A DNA stretch of 64,000 nucleotides from Allomuricauda sp. Lineage in GTDB: Bacteria; Bacteroidota; Bacteroidia; Flavobacteriales; Flavobacteriaceae. The stretch lies in contig JASBTQ010000039.1 of assembly GCA_030148335.1 (NCBI GenBank), forward strand, positions 58,493 through 122,492, in the 5' to 3' direction. Below are positions 40,101 to 44,962 of the stretch, piece after piece (within the stretch, counting starts at the first letter, position 1; each line of letters opens with the position of its first letter). The translations under genes were made by a program, and so were the position numbers. The notes under the pieces were generated by a model that searched no databases, had not been told where the DNA came from, and worked only from the letters and a program-made list of their open reading frames with translations.

Positions 40101-41851
40101 CAAGGGTGACCATCAACGAACCGACAGAGGTTAGTGCTTCTTTGATCAAACTTGCAGACCTGACCTGTTTCACCGACGGTAGCATGCGTTTATCCGCTAG
40201 TGGAGGAACGGCTCCTTACTTTTATTTTGATGAAAATACCTCGACTTGGGAAGAATTTGACTATCCTGATCATCATGATTTCCTTAACATGGAAGCCGGT
40301 AAGTATCAATTTGAGGTGCGGGATGTAAATGGATGTACTGCCATGATCTCCAATCAAGTCAGTCTGAGACGGCCTCCAGCATTGTTATTGGAAATAGACG
40401 ATTCCGCAGCCATGATCAACTGTATGGGCGAAGCATCGGCTACCATTATTGCACGTGCAACAGGTGGTCTGGGCAATTACAGCTACGAACTATTCAGCGA
40501 TGCCGCATTGTCCAATTTGGTCGGCGGACCACAGCCAAACGGTACCTTTAATGGGCTTGTCGCCGGAAATTACTATGTAAGGGTCACCAGCGAAGATTGC
40601 GTTGAGGTATCACCAGTGATCCCCATTATCGATCCAGCTCCATTGCAGGTAGATCGTGCAGAATCCACCGATGTTACCTGTTCGGGCATGGAAGATGGTA
40701 CCATCATCGTGGAAGTTTCTGGAGGTACTGGCGAAATCTTGTATGCCATTTCACCCAACTTGGATCAGTTTGATACCGAAAACACCTTTACCGATCTGGC
40801 TCCAGGCATTTACGATGTCATTGCCCAGGATGTAAATGGATGTTTCATGACCTTCCAATTTGAAATAGTGCAGCCAGAACCTATCCAGGCAGAAGCTATC
40901 AACATCATGCACGAAGTATGTTACAACAGTGCCGATGGTTCCTTCGAAATTCAGGTTTCTGGAGGTATGGCACCCTATGAAACTGCCCTGAATTCCAATG
41001 CGGATGCAGATTTTGTCCCAGACCAGTTCTTGTTCCAAAATCTTGCGACCGGAACCCATGTGGTGTTCATCAGGGATGCCCAAGGCTGTGATACCAATGT
41101 GATTGTGGAAATAGAGCCCGGTATGAACCTTGCTGCCACGGTGACCCCCATATACGAGTGTGTGGGCAATATCCCCAATAATTCCTTGGAAATCGTATTT
41201 GAGGATCCTTCAGTTTCGACAGATGTATTGTATGCCCTCGATTCCACAGACCCTGCAGATATGCAGTTGTCCGCGGACTTTACCAACATGACGCCCGGCG
41301 ATCACCATGTCACCATTGCTCATGCGAATGGATGTATGACAACCTATGATTTCACCATTGAGGGCTACGAACCGCTCACCCTGGTTTTGGAGAACAATAC
41401 CATCAACCAGATCACTGCGATAGCCGAAGGGGGAGTAGGGGAATACACCTTCTACTTCAACGATGAGGACAATGGGACCGATAATACCTTCTACATCAAT
41501 AGAACAGGCATTTACACCGTTAGGGTGGTTGATGAGAATGGTTGTGAGGCCATTGCCGATATCATGATGGTATTCATAGACATTGAGTTCCCGAACTTCT
41601 TTACCCCAGATGGCGACGGCCTCAATGATAACTGGATTCCCGACAATATTGAAGGGTTCCCAGAAGTACTAATTAAGATTTACGATCGTTATGGTAGGGT
41701 AGTGGAAGAGATGACCCGTGATACCCAAGGTTGGGATGGCAATTATGATGGCAAACCATTGCCAACGGGTGACTACTGGTACGTGGTTCGCCTTGAAGGT
41801 GAAACCGATCAAAGGGAATTCGTGGGCCACTTTACATTATATCGACAATAA
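28154..41851 (+). CDS. sprB: Giant SprB-like surface adhesin with gliding-motility-type C-terminal domain
   Basis: A 4565-residue secreted protein. The signal peptide ends near residue 24 (SFSGFSQ). An N-terminal domain (about 25-365) is followed by a DUF11-type module (about 368-510, NLAKTVEDIAGNDITGQGV), a linker with TSRDIICDTEGNITVTN, and then 41 SprB-like repeats (about 825-4410). The type B C-terminal sorting domain is at about 4478-4565 (FPNFFTPDGDGLNDNWIPDN, then IKIYDRYGRVVEEM). In F. johnsoniae, SprB is the mobile adhesin that gliding cells move along their surface; it is exported by the type IX system and needs SprF. The next gene is a PorP/SprF protein and the operon order matches sprC-sprD-sprB-sprF. 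No stop or frameshift interrupts the frame. Confidence 0.85.
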   Translation: MVKLLLRWCAVTCLLLCSFSGFSQVKNDFDVRYENRIKGDLTFIANNIVNRDTNDTEPEDPYNTTGTSSSYNDDLNMQYIDIDGDASTFSSSSATLSIPDPGCSKIRYAGLYWSAVYTNSTRSDLNQVKFRVPGGSYLDLTADEILFDGYNDSDFGYYAPYACYKDVTSIVAGLANPDGDYFVANVRASSGSSIQGGVSGGWSLVVVYENPTLPGKFITTFDGYAGIKSGETVDIPVSGFTTLPTPFPVRAKLGVATLEGDNRITGDQLAIRADSNASFTTLSNTANPSTNFFNSNITIEGNIINTRNPNSVNTLGWDVDLFTIPNPNQTVIPNGETGATLRASSTQDKYDIFFTSMDVEIIEPKINLAKTVEDIAGNDITGQGVHLGQYLDYVLSFENVGNDDAINYTIRDVLPINVTLDESSIVMPTGATYTFDPATRTVIFSIPDNLVEEGDPLAVIRMRVQVAENCFDFIDACTDIIQNLAYSTYQGEINTAPITDDPSVYDFDGCGFGSPGATNFLLDDLGACNFSRTVQLCGENVLLDAGDNFDNYIWYRDVNGNGQIDVGVDTVITDADSDNDPSTILVDEIGTYIVDKQVADPCKDFAEMITVELFGATQSNPITALINDPTNSIDGDILICPNDGSELPEIFLCGLNDTELIQVNIPDAQSIVWEQLDEASCTAATDGCANTNATCTWNTVDTGNDFLASDAGQYRLVINYQNGCFSRFYFNIYKNPLNPQYTSRDIICDTEGNITVTNMPLNYEYQLVDQTTGTVLVPYGPSPSFDITNNGAYMVEMRQQGVTDGCVFVLDNIGILDRDFQVDITTKDLDCNGLGEIAISILNVEPQYYYSISRGGVEVDDFGPSTDNNYTFENLGAGVYDVAVSTDDGCVYTEQITILDQPDLDLEARVSQHITCKEGNILMSSTGGKTPHLYAIWSYVDEDGNTVISYPDVTDIPPSEFQTSQIFDIYDPGDYTFVVVDRNNCYDISNTVSIEFRPAADFDPTTVIDVLCNGESSGSIVFNLLNDNGYQLTFYLFDATGFDEENYDYANALATNASGIFPGLPNGDYAIVINQRKGSASCDYFEYQTISAPANALSAEVELYQPYTCLQLGAVRTFNVQGGTAPYQYSIDGVTFVPDSATLGEEIFSNLTDGTYTVTIRDDNGCTFVTDPVTIAPLDPPTDIDFTATDPNCPSFTSDVTLSVTGGTPNYVYEIIAPAGSVVNNGNNATFAGLAPDTYMFRVTDSTGCVYEETYTIAPVSEISVSGQLIQNITCIGEEDGELLFNVTNFNTDYNYTITGPATFSGTAQTNGTIPLTGLAEGTYTITVTDNLTNCTDTASVTIAAPPSAITAPATVTQPTCLADGSVTITASGGWGSYTYEITAGPAGYVLPAAQNNGLFPNLDIAGDYDYTVTDANGCEFTGSFTLIEAIAPELEIVPNDSCYDDATGLTLTANVIAGGDGNYEYSLNGGPFVSSNVFTGLGPGSHTINVRDGNDCTDSASITIDPELSVVASAPNITACATDTDITISAAGGDGNYVYAVVADGVTPGAGDFSTTNPVTVTGAGDYDVYVRDNGGASGFCEAVYDITIVQDPTLTITPNVTDVTCFGGSDGSITLTATGGEAPYTYSIDNGATYQPLNTFVNLPAGTYDISIRDSNNCVVSSQVTIAQPDEIIAEATITQDYTCNQLGEITVGSITPTSGGSGNYQYSINGGAWTPSTTGGAVFTDLMDGTYSIRVRDANQIDCFITLPNVIIPPLPVEPTLSTSFVYNCDGTADLTILPNDPGYTYSLDGSAPQSGNLFVDVAPGLHSIEVNYGSDCTVQTAVNIEAGHVFDAAITAHTDINCFGAADGSITFEVENFDPGTGFTYQVNGGTVSGPQTTSPITLSGLTAGDYEIVLVDLRDPACSVTLNQTLTQPDAIDVTASVTTELTCTNGGGVITATATGGTPAYQYQLEDTVGGVIVAYQSSGMFSGLPAGDYVVRARDINLCEDVTTTLTITPPADIDFETIPTACYSGNNDGSIVVNVTDGNGNYQFSLNGGPWMTPTPTSGTTYTFGNLAAGSYTINVRDGYGCTGVVETVTINPALTASAFLNSDLTCLNDAEITISASGGSGSYTYEWSNDGGATYNSTGFTGNVFNTDTDGTYIFRVTDTTVPTACTATTNAIIVTPATPPVITSVTPTDILCYGEITGALDVVIDTSMGVPPYTISVFETITATDYGTQTTGLPAGSYEVTVTDSKGCESAPFPAVIAQPDAITYVTTDIPITCDSSSGVTNPGSITVSGVSGGTAEYTFILTANNGLAPQTYTTTPVARDHTFTVLEFGIYQIDVVDANGCSSYTTEIIASPPDDLDIDVSTTTVDCASGGTAIVSVSTSVGSGDYEFAILETYTAPYSSSYIAPDTPGGSTATFNNLTPGITYTFVVFDNVTNCYYFEEAAAPINTPSLMTATLDAVNNVSCTGMDDGNISFTFTGFDALATGVTYEIFNRQSNVSTGFSGTESVNPPSSVSVSNIGVLPPGEYYLLLTEVGGPNNGCSINGGEFTIRQSANPLDLDVASPQNDNCNPNAGIITAAGRFGTAPYEYQYLPSTDPAPTAASAGWTSNTSANVEGGDYIVYVMDAYGCITQKPITVAEDPSPDISAIIIDECVEEGQFQVLVTLENPLAAMSPFQISLNGSAYQNFMFNGSNQYTISGLSSGTGQTVSVRDLNGCIDTETFDIYPPLEFNVIQTVALDCEPGTAAYGEFEIEVLSGSGNYEYEIDGPDPYDELRTALVLDASNKFTWAGAGAAGSYVVMVYDIGTITPNCFKTITVDVPDAPQPSFTSTFTDVTCNGANDGTISVSAVDNGIGPYSFEIIAASGGSASLPILPTSSTNTTANFIGLEGSAAGITYTIEVTAANGCTHIETQMITEPDAIVVPVVDVVDFACVAGNNMINATVTVDINSITGGSGNYVRYEFHDNVGGTVLQNGLNNVYIETDTNGRDTRVYVYDENGCSGFMDIIVAPFDEITDAVAAITNPLSCTPGMDGEITITVTSTAGDLSRFEYSIDNGASWQSSNIFGGLDAGTHNFLVRHIDTGCTVSTSETITDPNTFTIDVDVVSNVVCYGTASGEVTFELLDATYAGGFNWTIYNTNGTPVNTADDIFVTSGTSATTGPTAPIALPAGSYLVEISQDAFPGCTNVETFTIAEPSAAISAEVLVTDITCDPGNDGVIEIFNVQGGWGGYAYYVSTTPNPAPNNIANYVSTRRFENLVAGTYEVWVIDQYGCALQLSDVTLADPLPIQAALQVNNENCTDLQGEIEVVGIPASDPVSGGQGSNYTYQLIINGVDVGSPQTSTIFSNLGAGSYEVEILDQWGCDTTVGPVVLNPAMSATAAVVKPIDCSPDPGGHITVTVTGGSTNLEYSVTFPISGTVVTNNDGIFTNLTEAGEYVFVITDLATTTPCTYTVTQELDAPVDPILLDATIQNVSCFGGSDGSISAVIDPATAVNPIYQYELIGLFGAPSRPLQNHPLFENLPAGQYEVRVVSDRGCEITKPETVTEPAVLTASASAPDFVCSANNVDETTITVAATGGTAPYFYSFDGNGFSSSATYDVEDNGTVQTINYMVRDANGCEYPDSIVIQPINTFTVTVSQTTAISCVNDEEVLLTVADNGDPTNTYTFTLLPVGNPYGSAPTILSNTSASFLLTNPGTYTFRITDDATGCYVDTAPYVIAPYDTIDVVAVATAPAVCFDDAGTIQIEITGYTGPYSYEVFRSDGTSTGVTGSADTNIDPNPYTILDPASVLVGGNYFVRVTETGDPRCVEDSNTITIMSPSAELEVVPQQVASVTCTNDQGEILIAPTGGYAPYDIILTNNTTTQTYTMNDVPSHIFTGLSAGAYEVRVIDSQGCEIVDNSLTLVEPDDIVATIDAAPIDLLCYGDNSGSVWVSSVSGGEGVYQYQLNIYEDDSPGASIEFTSGEQGSNTFNGLGAGNYSITVTDGWNCGVETPRVTINEPTEVSASLIKLADLTCFTDGSMRLSASGGTAPYFYFDENTSTWEEFDYPDHHDFLNMEAGKYQFEVRDVNGCTAMISNQVSLRRPPALLLEIDDSAAMINCMGEASATIIARATGGLGNYSYELFSDAALSNLVGGPQPNGTFNGLVAGNYYVRVTSEDCVEVSPVIPIIDPAPLQVDRAESTDVTCSGMEDGTIIVEVSGGTGEILYAISPNLDQFDTENTFTDLAPGIYDVIAQDVNGCFMTFQFEIVQPEPIQAEAINIMHEVCYNSADGSFEIQVSGGMAPYETALNSNADADFVPDQFLFQNLATGTHVVFIRDAQGCDTNVIVEIEPGMNLAATVTPIYECVGNIPNNSLEIVFEDPSVSTDVLYALDSTDPADMQLSADFTNMTPGDHHVTIAHANGCMTTYDFTIEGYEPLTLVLENNTINQITAIAEGGVGEYTFYFNDEDNGTDNTFYINRTGIYTVRVVDENGCEAIADIMMVFIDIEFPNFFTPDGDGLNDNWIPDNIEGFPEVLIKIYDRYGRVVEEMTRDTQGWDGNYDGKPLPTGDYWYVVRLEGETDQREFVGHFTLYRQ
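30630..41390 (+). repeat. Array of 41 degenerate SprB-like repeats inside the giant adhesin
   Basis: Units of about 80-95 residues. Each opens with a cysteine strand such as TDVTCFGGSDGSITLTATGG, TDINCFGAADGSITFEV, NNVSCTGMDDGNISF or IDLLCYGDNSGSVWVSSVSG. A YxYxI strand and LxAGxYxVxVxDxxGC follow, and units often end TIxxPxxI. I counted 41 opening cysteines by eye. Units share the pattern but differ in sequence, so this is an old, diverged array rather than a recent tandem expansion. Confidence 0.85.
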
Positions 41852-41874
41852 CATTTATAACCCAAACAGACCTC

Positions 41875-42825
41875 ATGTTCAAAAAAGTATATTCAACTGC
41901 ATTTCTGCTCCTATTGGCACTTTGTGCCAAGGGGCAGGAGTTGACCATACCACAGCTTTCGCAATATATCGCAGACAATCCCTTTATCATGTCCCCGACC
42001 TATGCCGGGATAGGGGACCATATAAAAGTGCGGTTGAACGGACTTACACAATGGGTGGGTATCAAGGATGCTCCCGATACACAGACCTTGGCCGCGGATG
42101 CCCGTATAGGCAACCGTTCCGGATTGGGTATGCTCCTGTACAATGACAGTAATGGTGAGACCAAACAAAGAGGGGCCAGGGTTTCCTTTGCGCACCACCT
42201 TACCTTGGACCGTTATGACGACATTTTCCTTTCTTTTGGTATTTCCTACAATTTCAACCAGTTCAGGATAGATGTGGAAAACTTTAGGGATAGTAACGGT
42301 CAACTCCCCACAGACGACAAGGCCACTACCAACCACAACTTTGATTTGGGCGTGCTCTACCGTTACAACAAGTTCTTTTTCAGCTTGAACGCTTCCAACA
42401 TCCTCAATAAAAACCTTGAAACTTTCAACCCTGTTTTTGAGCCAAATACCCTTAGGAACTATTATGCCTATACAGGTTATAGCATTTCCAAGAACAAGAA
42501 CAGCAAATTGGAGATTGAGCCTTCCGTTTTCTTTCAATGGTTTGAAAGTGATGGACGTTCGGTAACGGACCTCAATGCCAAGTTCCGCTTCCATGATTTT
42601 GAGGATTACTACTATGTGGGCCTTACCTACCGTTTCCTGAACGACCAATTGGGCGAACCCTTGTACATAGCCCCTATTGCTGGATTCAAGAAGAACAATT
42701 TCTATTTTGGGTATTCCTACCAAATCATCACCAATGAGATTTTGGGATATAGCTCTGGAACACACGTGGTCACGGTAGGAATGGATCTCTTCCAAGGCAT
42801 AAGCAACTGTAGATGTATGTATTGA
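41875..42825 (+). CDS. sprF: PorP/SprF family type IX secretion outer-membrane protein
   Basis: A 316-residue predicted beta-barrel. The signal peptide ends near residue 20 (LALCAKGQ), then ELTIPQLSQYIADNPFIMSP, the conserved N-terminal stretch of the family. GIGDHIKVRLNGLTQWVGIK, then GLGMLLYNDSNGETKQRG and a series of alternating strands follow, ending VVTVGMDLFQGISNCRCMY. PorP/SprF proteins work with the type IX outer-membrane channel; in F. johnsoniae SprF is needed for surface display of SprB. It is 23 bp downstream of the giant adhesin gene and closes the operon, which fits sprF. Confidence 0.93.
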   Translation: MFKKVYSTAFLLLLALCAKGQELTIPQLSQYIADNPFIMSPTYAGIGDHIKVRLNGLTQWVGIKDAPDTQTLAADARIGNRSGLGMLLYNDSNGETKQRGARVSFAHHLTLDRYDDIFLSFGISYNFNQFRIDVENFRDSNGQLPTDDKATTNHNFDLGVLYRYNKFFFSLNASNILNKNLETFNPVFEPNTLRNYYAYTGYSISKNKNSKLEIEPSVFFQWFESDGRSVTDLNAKFRFHDFEDYYYVGLTYRFLNDQLGEPLYIAPIAGFKKNNFYFGYSYQIITNEILGYSSGTHVVTVGMDLFQGISNCRCMY

Positions 42826-42841
42826 TTTGCTGTTTTTGCCC

Positions 42842-42849
42842 TACTTTTG
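42842..42849 (+). promoter_or_regulatory. -7 promoter box for folB
   Basis: TACTTTTG fits TAnnTTTG and ends 19 bp before the GTG start of folB, so folB need not depend on the sprB operon. Confidence 0.5.
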
Positions 42850-42868
42850 CCTTTCTTAATACAAGATT

Positions 42869-43225
42869 GTGGGGAAAATTAGGCTAAAGAACATCAGGAT
42901 ACATTCCAACCATGGGTGTTTGAAGGAAGAAATGCTTATTGGAAGTGACTATAGGGTGGACCTCGAAATAACCGCCGATCTTTCCCAGCCAGCTGCATCC
43001 GACAAGCTTTCCGAAACTGTGGACTATGTCCACTTGAACAATATCGTGAAGGAAGAAATGGCCGTTCGTTCCAATCTTTTGGAGCATGTGGCCCAACGGA
43101 TCATCGATCGTATTTTTTCGGAAATAAATGAAGTGACCCAGGTAATGGTCGAAGTTTCCAAAATAAATCCGCCAATTGGCGGCGATGTGGAGAGCGTTTC
43201 GGTAAAACTCAGATTTAATCGATAA
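42869..43225 (+). CDS. folB: Dihydroneopterin aldolase
   Basis: A 118-residue protein with GTG as start (MGKIRLKNIRIHSNHGCLKE). It shows the FolB pattern: an early IHSNHGCLKEEMLIGSDYRV segment, LSETVDYVHLNNIVKEEM, NLLEHVAQRIIDRIF and the C-terminal VEVSKINPPIGGDVESVSV. FolB converts dihydroneopterin to 6-hydroxymethyl-dihydropterin in folate synthesis. Length is normal. It lies between the sprB-like operon and two tRNA-Cys genes. Confidence 0.95.
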   Translation: MGKIRLKNIRIHSNHGCLKEEMLIGSDYRVDLEITADLSQPAASDKLSETVDYVHLNNIVKEEMAVRSNLLEHVAQRIIDRIFSEINEVTQVMVEVSKINPPIGGDVESVSVKLRFNR

Positions 43226-43284
43226 ACCGTTGTATTTCAGACCTTCATAATATAAAAGTTTTATTAATTTTACATTTTAATAAC

Positions 43285-43356
43285 GGCATTGTGGTCGAAT
43301 TGGATAGACAAGGTCCCGCAAGGATTTTTATGGTGGTTCGAGTCCACCCGATGCCT
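43285..43356 (+). tRNA. tRNA-Cys-like gene with non-canonical C33 (anticodon GCA)
   Basis: A 72-nt cloverleaf. The acceptor GGCATTG pairs with CGATGCC (one G-U). The D stem is GTC/GAC, the T stem is a perfect GGTGG/CCACC with loop TTCGAGT, and the discriminator is U73 as in tRNA-Cys. The anticodon stem AGGTC/GATTT has two G-U pairs. The loop reads CCGCAAG, giving anticodon GCA but C at position 33 where U is nearly universal, and G38. No CCA is encoded. It could be a degrading copy or a special tRNA-Cys. It is followed by its own terminator, 90 bp before a normal tRNA-Cys. Confidence 0.7.
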
Positions 43357-43363
43357 CTATATC

Positions 43364-43389
43364 AGATCTTTAATGGAAGATCTTTTTTT
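43364..43389 (+). terminator. Intrinsic terminator between the two tRNA-Cys genes
   Basis: AGATCTT (43364-43370) pairs with AAGATCT (43377-43383) around the loop TAATGG, followed by a run of T. It places the two tRNA genes in separate transcription units. Confidence 0.75.
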
Positions 43390-43428
43390 ATTTAGATTGT
43401 TCCAATCTAAAAATTCATAAAATATTTA

Positions 43429-43436
43429 TAGCTTTG
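43429..43436 (+). promoter_or_regulatory. -7 promoter box for the second tRNA-Cys
   Basis: TAGCTTTG, an exact TAnnTTTG match, ends 10 bp before the first base of the tRNA at 43447, in an AT-rich stretch. Confidence 0.55.
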
Positions 43437-43446
43437 CCGACCGAAT

Positions 43447-43517
43447 GGCATCGTGGCCGAGTGGCTAGGCACAGCTCTGCAAAAGCTTGTACAGCGGTTC
43501 GAATCCGCTCGATGCCT
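43447..43517 (+). tRNA. tRNA-Cys (anticodon GCA)
   Basis: A 71-nt cloverleaf. The acceptor GGCATCG pairs perfectly with CGATGCC, the D stem is GCC/GGC, and the T stem is AGCGG/CCGCT with loop TTCGAAT. The anticodon loop CTGCAAA has the standard U33 and anticodon GCA, and the discriminator is U73. The first anticodon-stem pair is a C-U mismatch. No CCA is encoded. This is the canonical member of the pair and probably the main tRNA-Cys. Confidence 0.92.
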
Positions 43518-43520
43518 CTG

Positions 43521-43549
43521 AAAAATCCAACACTTTGTGTTGGATTTTT
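43521..43549. terminator. Bidirectional intrinsic terminator
   Basis: A 13-base perfect inverted repeat, AAAAATCCAACAC (43521-43533) and GTGTTGGATTTTT (43537-43549), with a TTT loop. It serves the tRNA-Cys (+) and the convergent LysE-family gene (-). Confidence 0.93.
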
Positions 43550-43552
43550 TAT

Positions 43553-44218
43553 TTACAATTGGCTTATTCTTTCTATTTCGTATTTGAGATCGAAACGGTC
43601 CTTGGGGAGAAATCCTTTGGTGATGAGTACGATGCCACAAATGATCAGAACTATGCCAAGTCCCTTCGTGATGAGTACGATGCGCTCTATGGTCAAATAC
43701 CGTTTCAACTGTTTGGCCAATAGGATTTTTATAAGATCAATCCCAAAATAGACCAAAATGACCGTGCTGAAGAACACCAGCATCCTTTCAGGGTCGTTTT
43801 CTAAGCTTGGTCCTACGACGATAATCAGGCCCAGCCAGAACGCCAAAACCCCAATATTGATAAAATTCAACAGAAAACCTTTGATAAAAAGGGTCACATA
43901 ACCTCCTTTGGAGGGTCGTGTAGGCGTGGTCTTTTTCTTGGCCTTTTTGGCAAACAGATAAATTCCATAGACCAAAAGAATCATTCCTCCAAAAACGAAG
44001 AGTCCAGGTTCATTGCTCAGGTTTTCCAACAATTGGAAACTACTGAAATAGGCAATGCTCAAAAAAACAATGTCCGCCACAATGACCCCTACATCAAAAC
44101 ACACTCCGGCCCTAAACCCCTTGGTGGCACTGGTTTCCAAAAGCACAAAAAAGACAGGCCCAATCATGATGCTCAATAATAGTCCCAAAGGGATTGCCGC
44201 CTGTATATCTTCAATCAT
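43553..44218 (-). CDS. LysE family translocator (amino-acid exporter)
   Basis: A 221-residue membrane protein with about six hydrophobic helices. The opening AIPLGLLLSIMIGPVFFVLL carries the LysE-type G-x-G-P-x motif, followed by SATKGFRAGVCFDVGVIVAD. FIKGFLLNFINIGVLAFWLG is the second conserved LysE stretch (GFLLNxxNxxxxxFW). The family exports amino acids or related small molecules; the substrate is not predictable here. It lies 9 bp after a DUF2807 gene on the same strand, probably one operon. Confidence 0.9.
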   Translation of the reverse strand: MIEDIQAAIPLGLLLSIMIGPVFFVLLETSATKGFRAGVCFDVGVIVADIVFLSIAYFSSFQLLENLSNEPGLFVFGGMILLVYGIYLFAKKAKKKTTPTRPSKGGYVTLFIKGFLLNFINIGVLAFWLGLIIVVGPSLENDPERMLVFFSTVILVYFGIDLIKILLAKQLKRYLTIERIVLITKGLGIVLIICGIVLITKGFLPKDRFDLKYEIERISQL

Positions 44219-44227
44219 AAAACGCTA

Positions 44228-44908
44228 CTATTCCACTCTTTTTATCTTTCCACCAAATACGGTGCTCTCATCCATTTTTTTTGGGTCTCCATAGACCAAT
44301 ACCTCACCCCCTGCCTTTACATTGGCCTTTACATAATCCGTTGCATACACTTCTGCATTTCCTCCAGCATTGACCGTGATCGTGGTGAACTTGGTCTTGA
44401 ACGTTTTTCCTATATAGGAACCTCCGGTATTGATGATGATGTCTTGGTTATTGGAAAATCCCGCCGCAAATACTTCCCCTCCGGATACTGCTTTTATCAA
44501 CAATTGGTCCACCTGGCAGTTGATTTCCAGTTTGCCACCTTCCTGTGCCTTGAGTTCCAATATATCCTGTACATAGGTCTCATCGGATGCAATTCGGGCA
44601 TCTTCGTTCACATCAATCACCTTGAGGTCTTCCGTATGGTAAACATCCACATAGGTTCTGTACCCGCTGAAAATCTTGTCTATTTCCATCCGTATCTTCA
44701 AGACCCCATCATTGTTCACAATGGCCACCTTGTCCGTATTGGCACCCGTAATAACAGCTTTGTTTTCCTTTCCCTTGATCAAACTGATGGAGAGGCCATC
44801 AAAAGCCTTGATTTCGGTAAACTTTTGGAGATTTTTGGTAATGTCCCCCTTTTGCGCGCTCACTACTTGGAGCGAAAAGGACAGTAATAAAATCAATATA
44901 GGTTTCAT
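44228..44908 (-). CDS. DUF2807 (head GIN) domain-containing exported protein
   Basis: A 226-residue protein started at the ATG at 44908, so that it opens with a signal peptide (MKPILILLLSFSLQVVSAQ). The mature part is a repetitive beta-helix-like domain: FTEIKAFDGLSISLIKGKEN, GANTDKVAIVNNDGVLKIRM, LKVIDVNEDARIASDETY, LEINCQVDQLLIKAVSGGEV and NVKAGGEVLVYGDP. This matches the DUF2807/GIN domain of Bacteroidota envelope proteins; function is unknown. It is upstream of the LysE-family gene. Confidence 0.88.
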   Translation of the reverse strand: MKPILILLLSFSLQVVSAQKGDITKNLQKFTEIKAFDGLSISLIKGKENKAVITGANTDKVAIVNNDGVLKIRMEIDKIFSGYRTYVDVYHTEDLKVIDVNEDARIASDETYVQDILELKAQEGGKLEINCQVDQLLIKAVSGGEVFAAGFSNNQDIIINTGGSYIGKTFKTKFTTITVNAGGNAEVYATDYVKANVKAGGEVLVYGDPKKMDESTVFGGKIKRVE

Positions 44909-44962
44909 CTTATAAAAATTTGGTTCCCAAAAGAATAACAAATTTTATTCCAAAAAAAAGCA

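Noticed and set aside
41911..42795. A 294-codon minus-strand frame opposite sprF
   Set aside because: It is antisense to a clear PorP/SprF protein and has no recognisable features.
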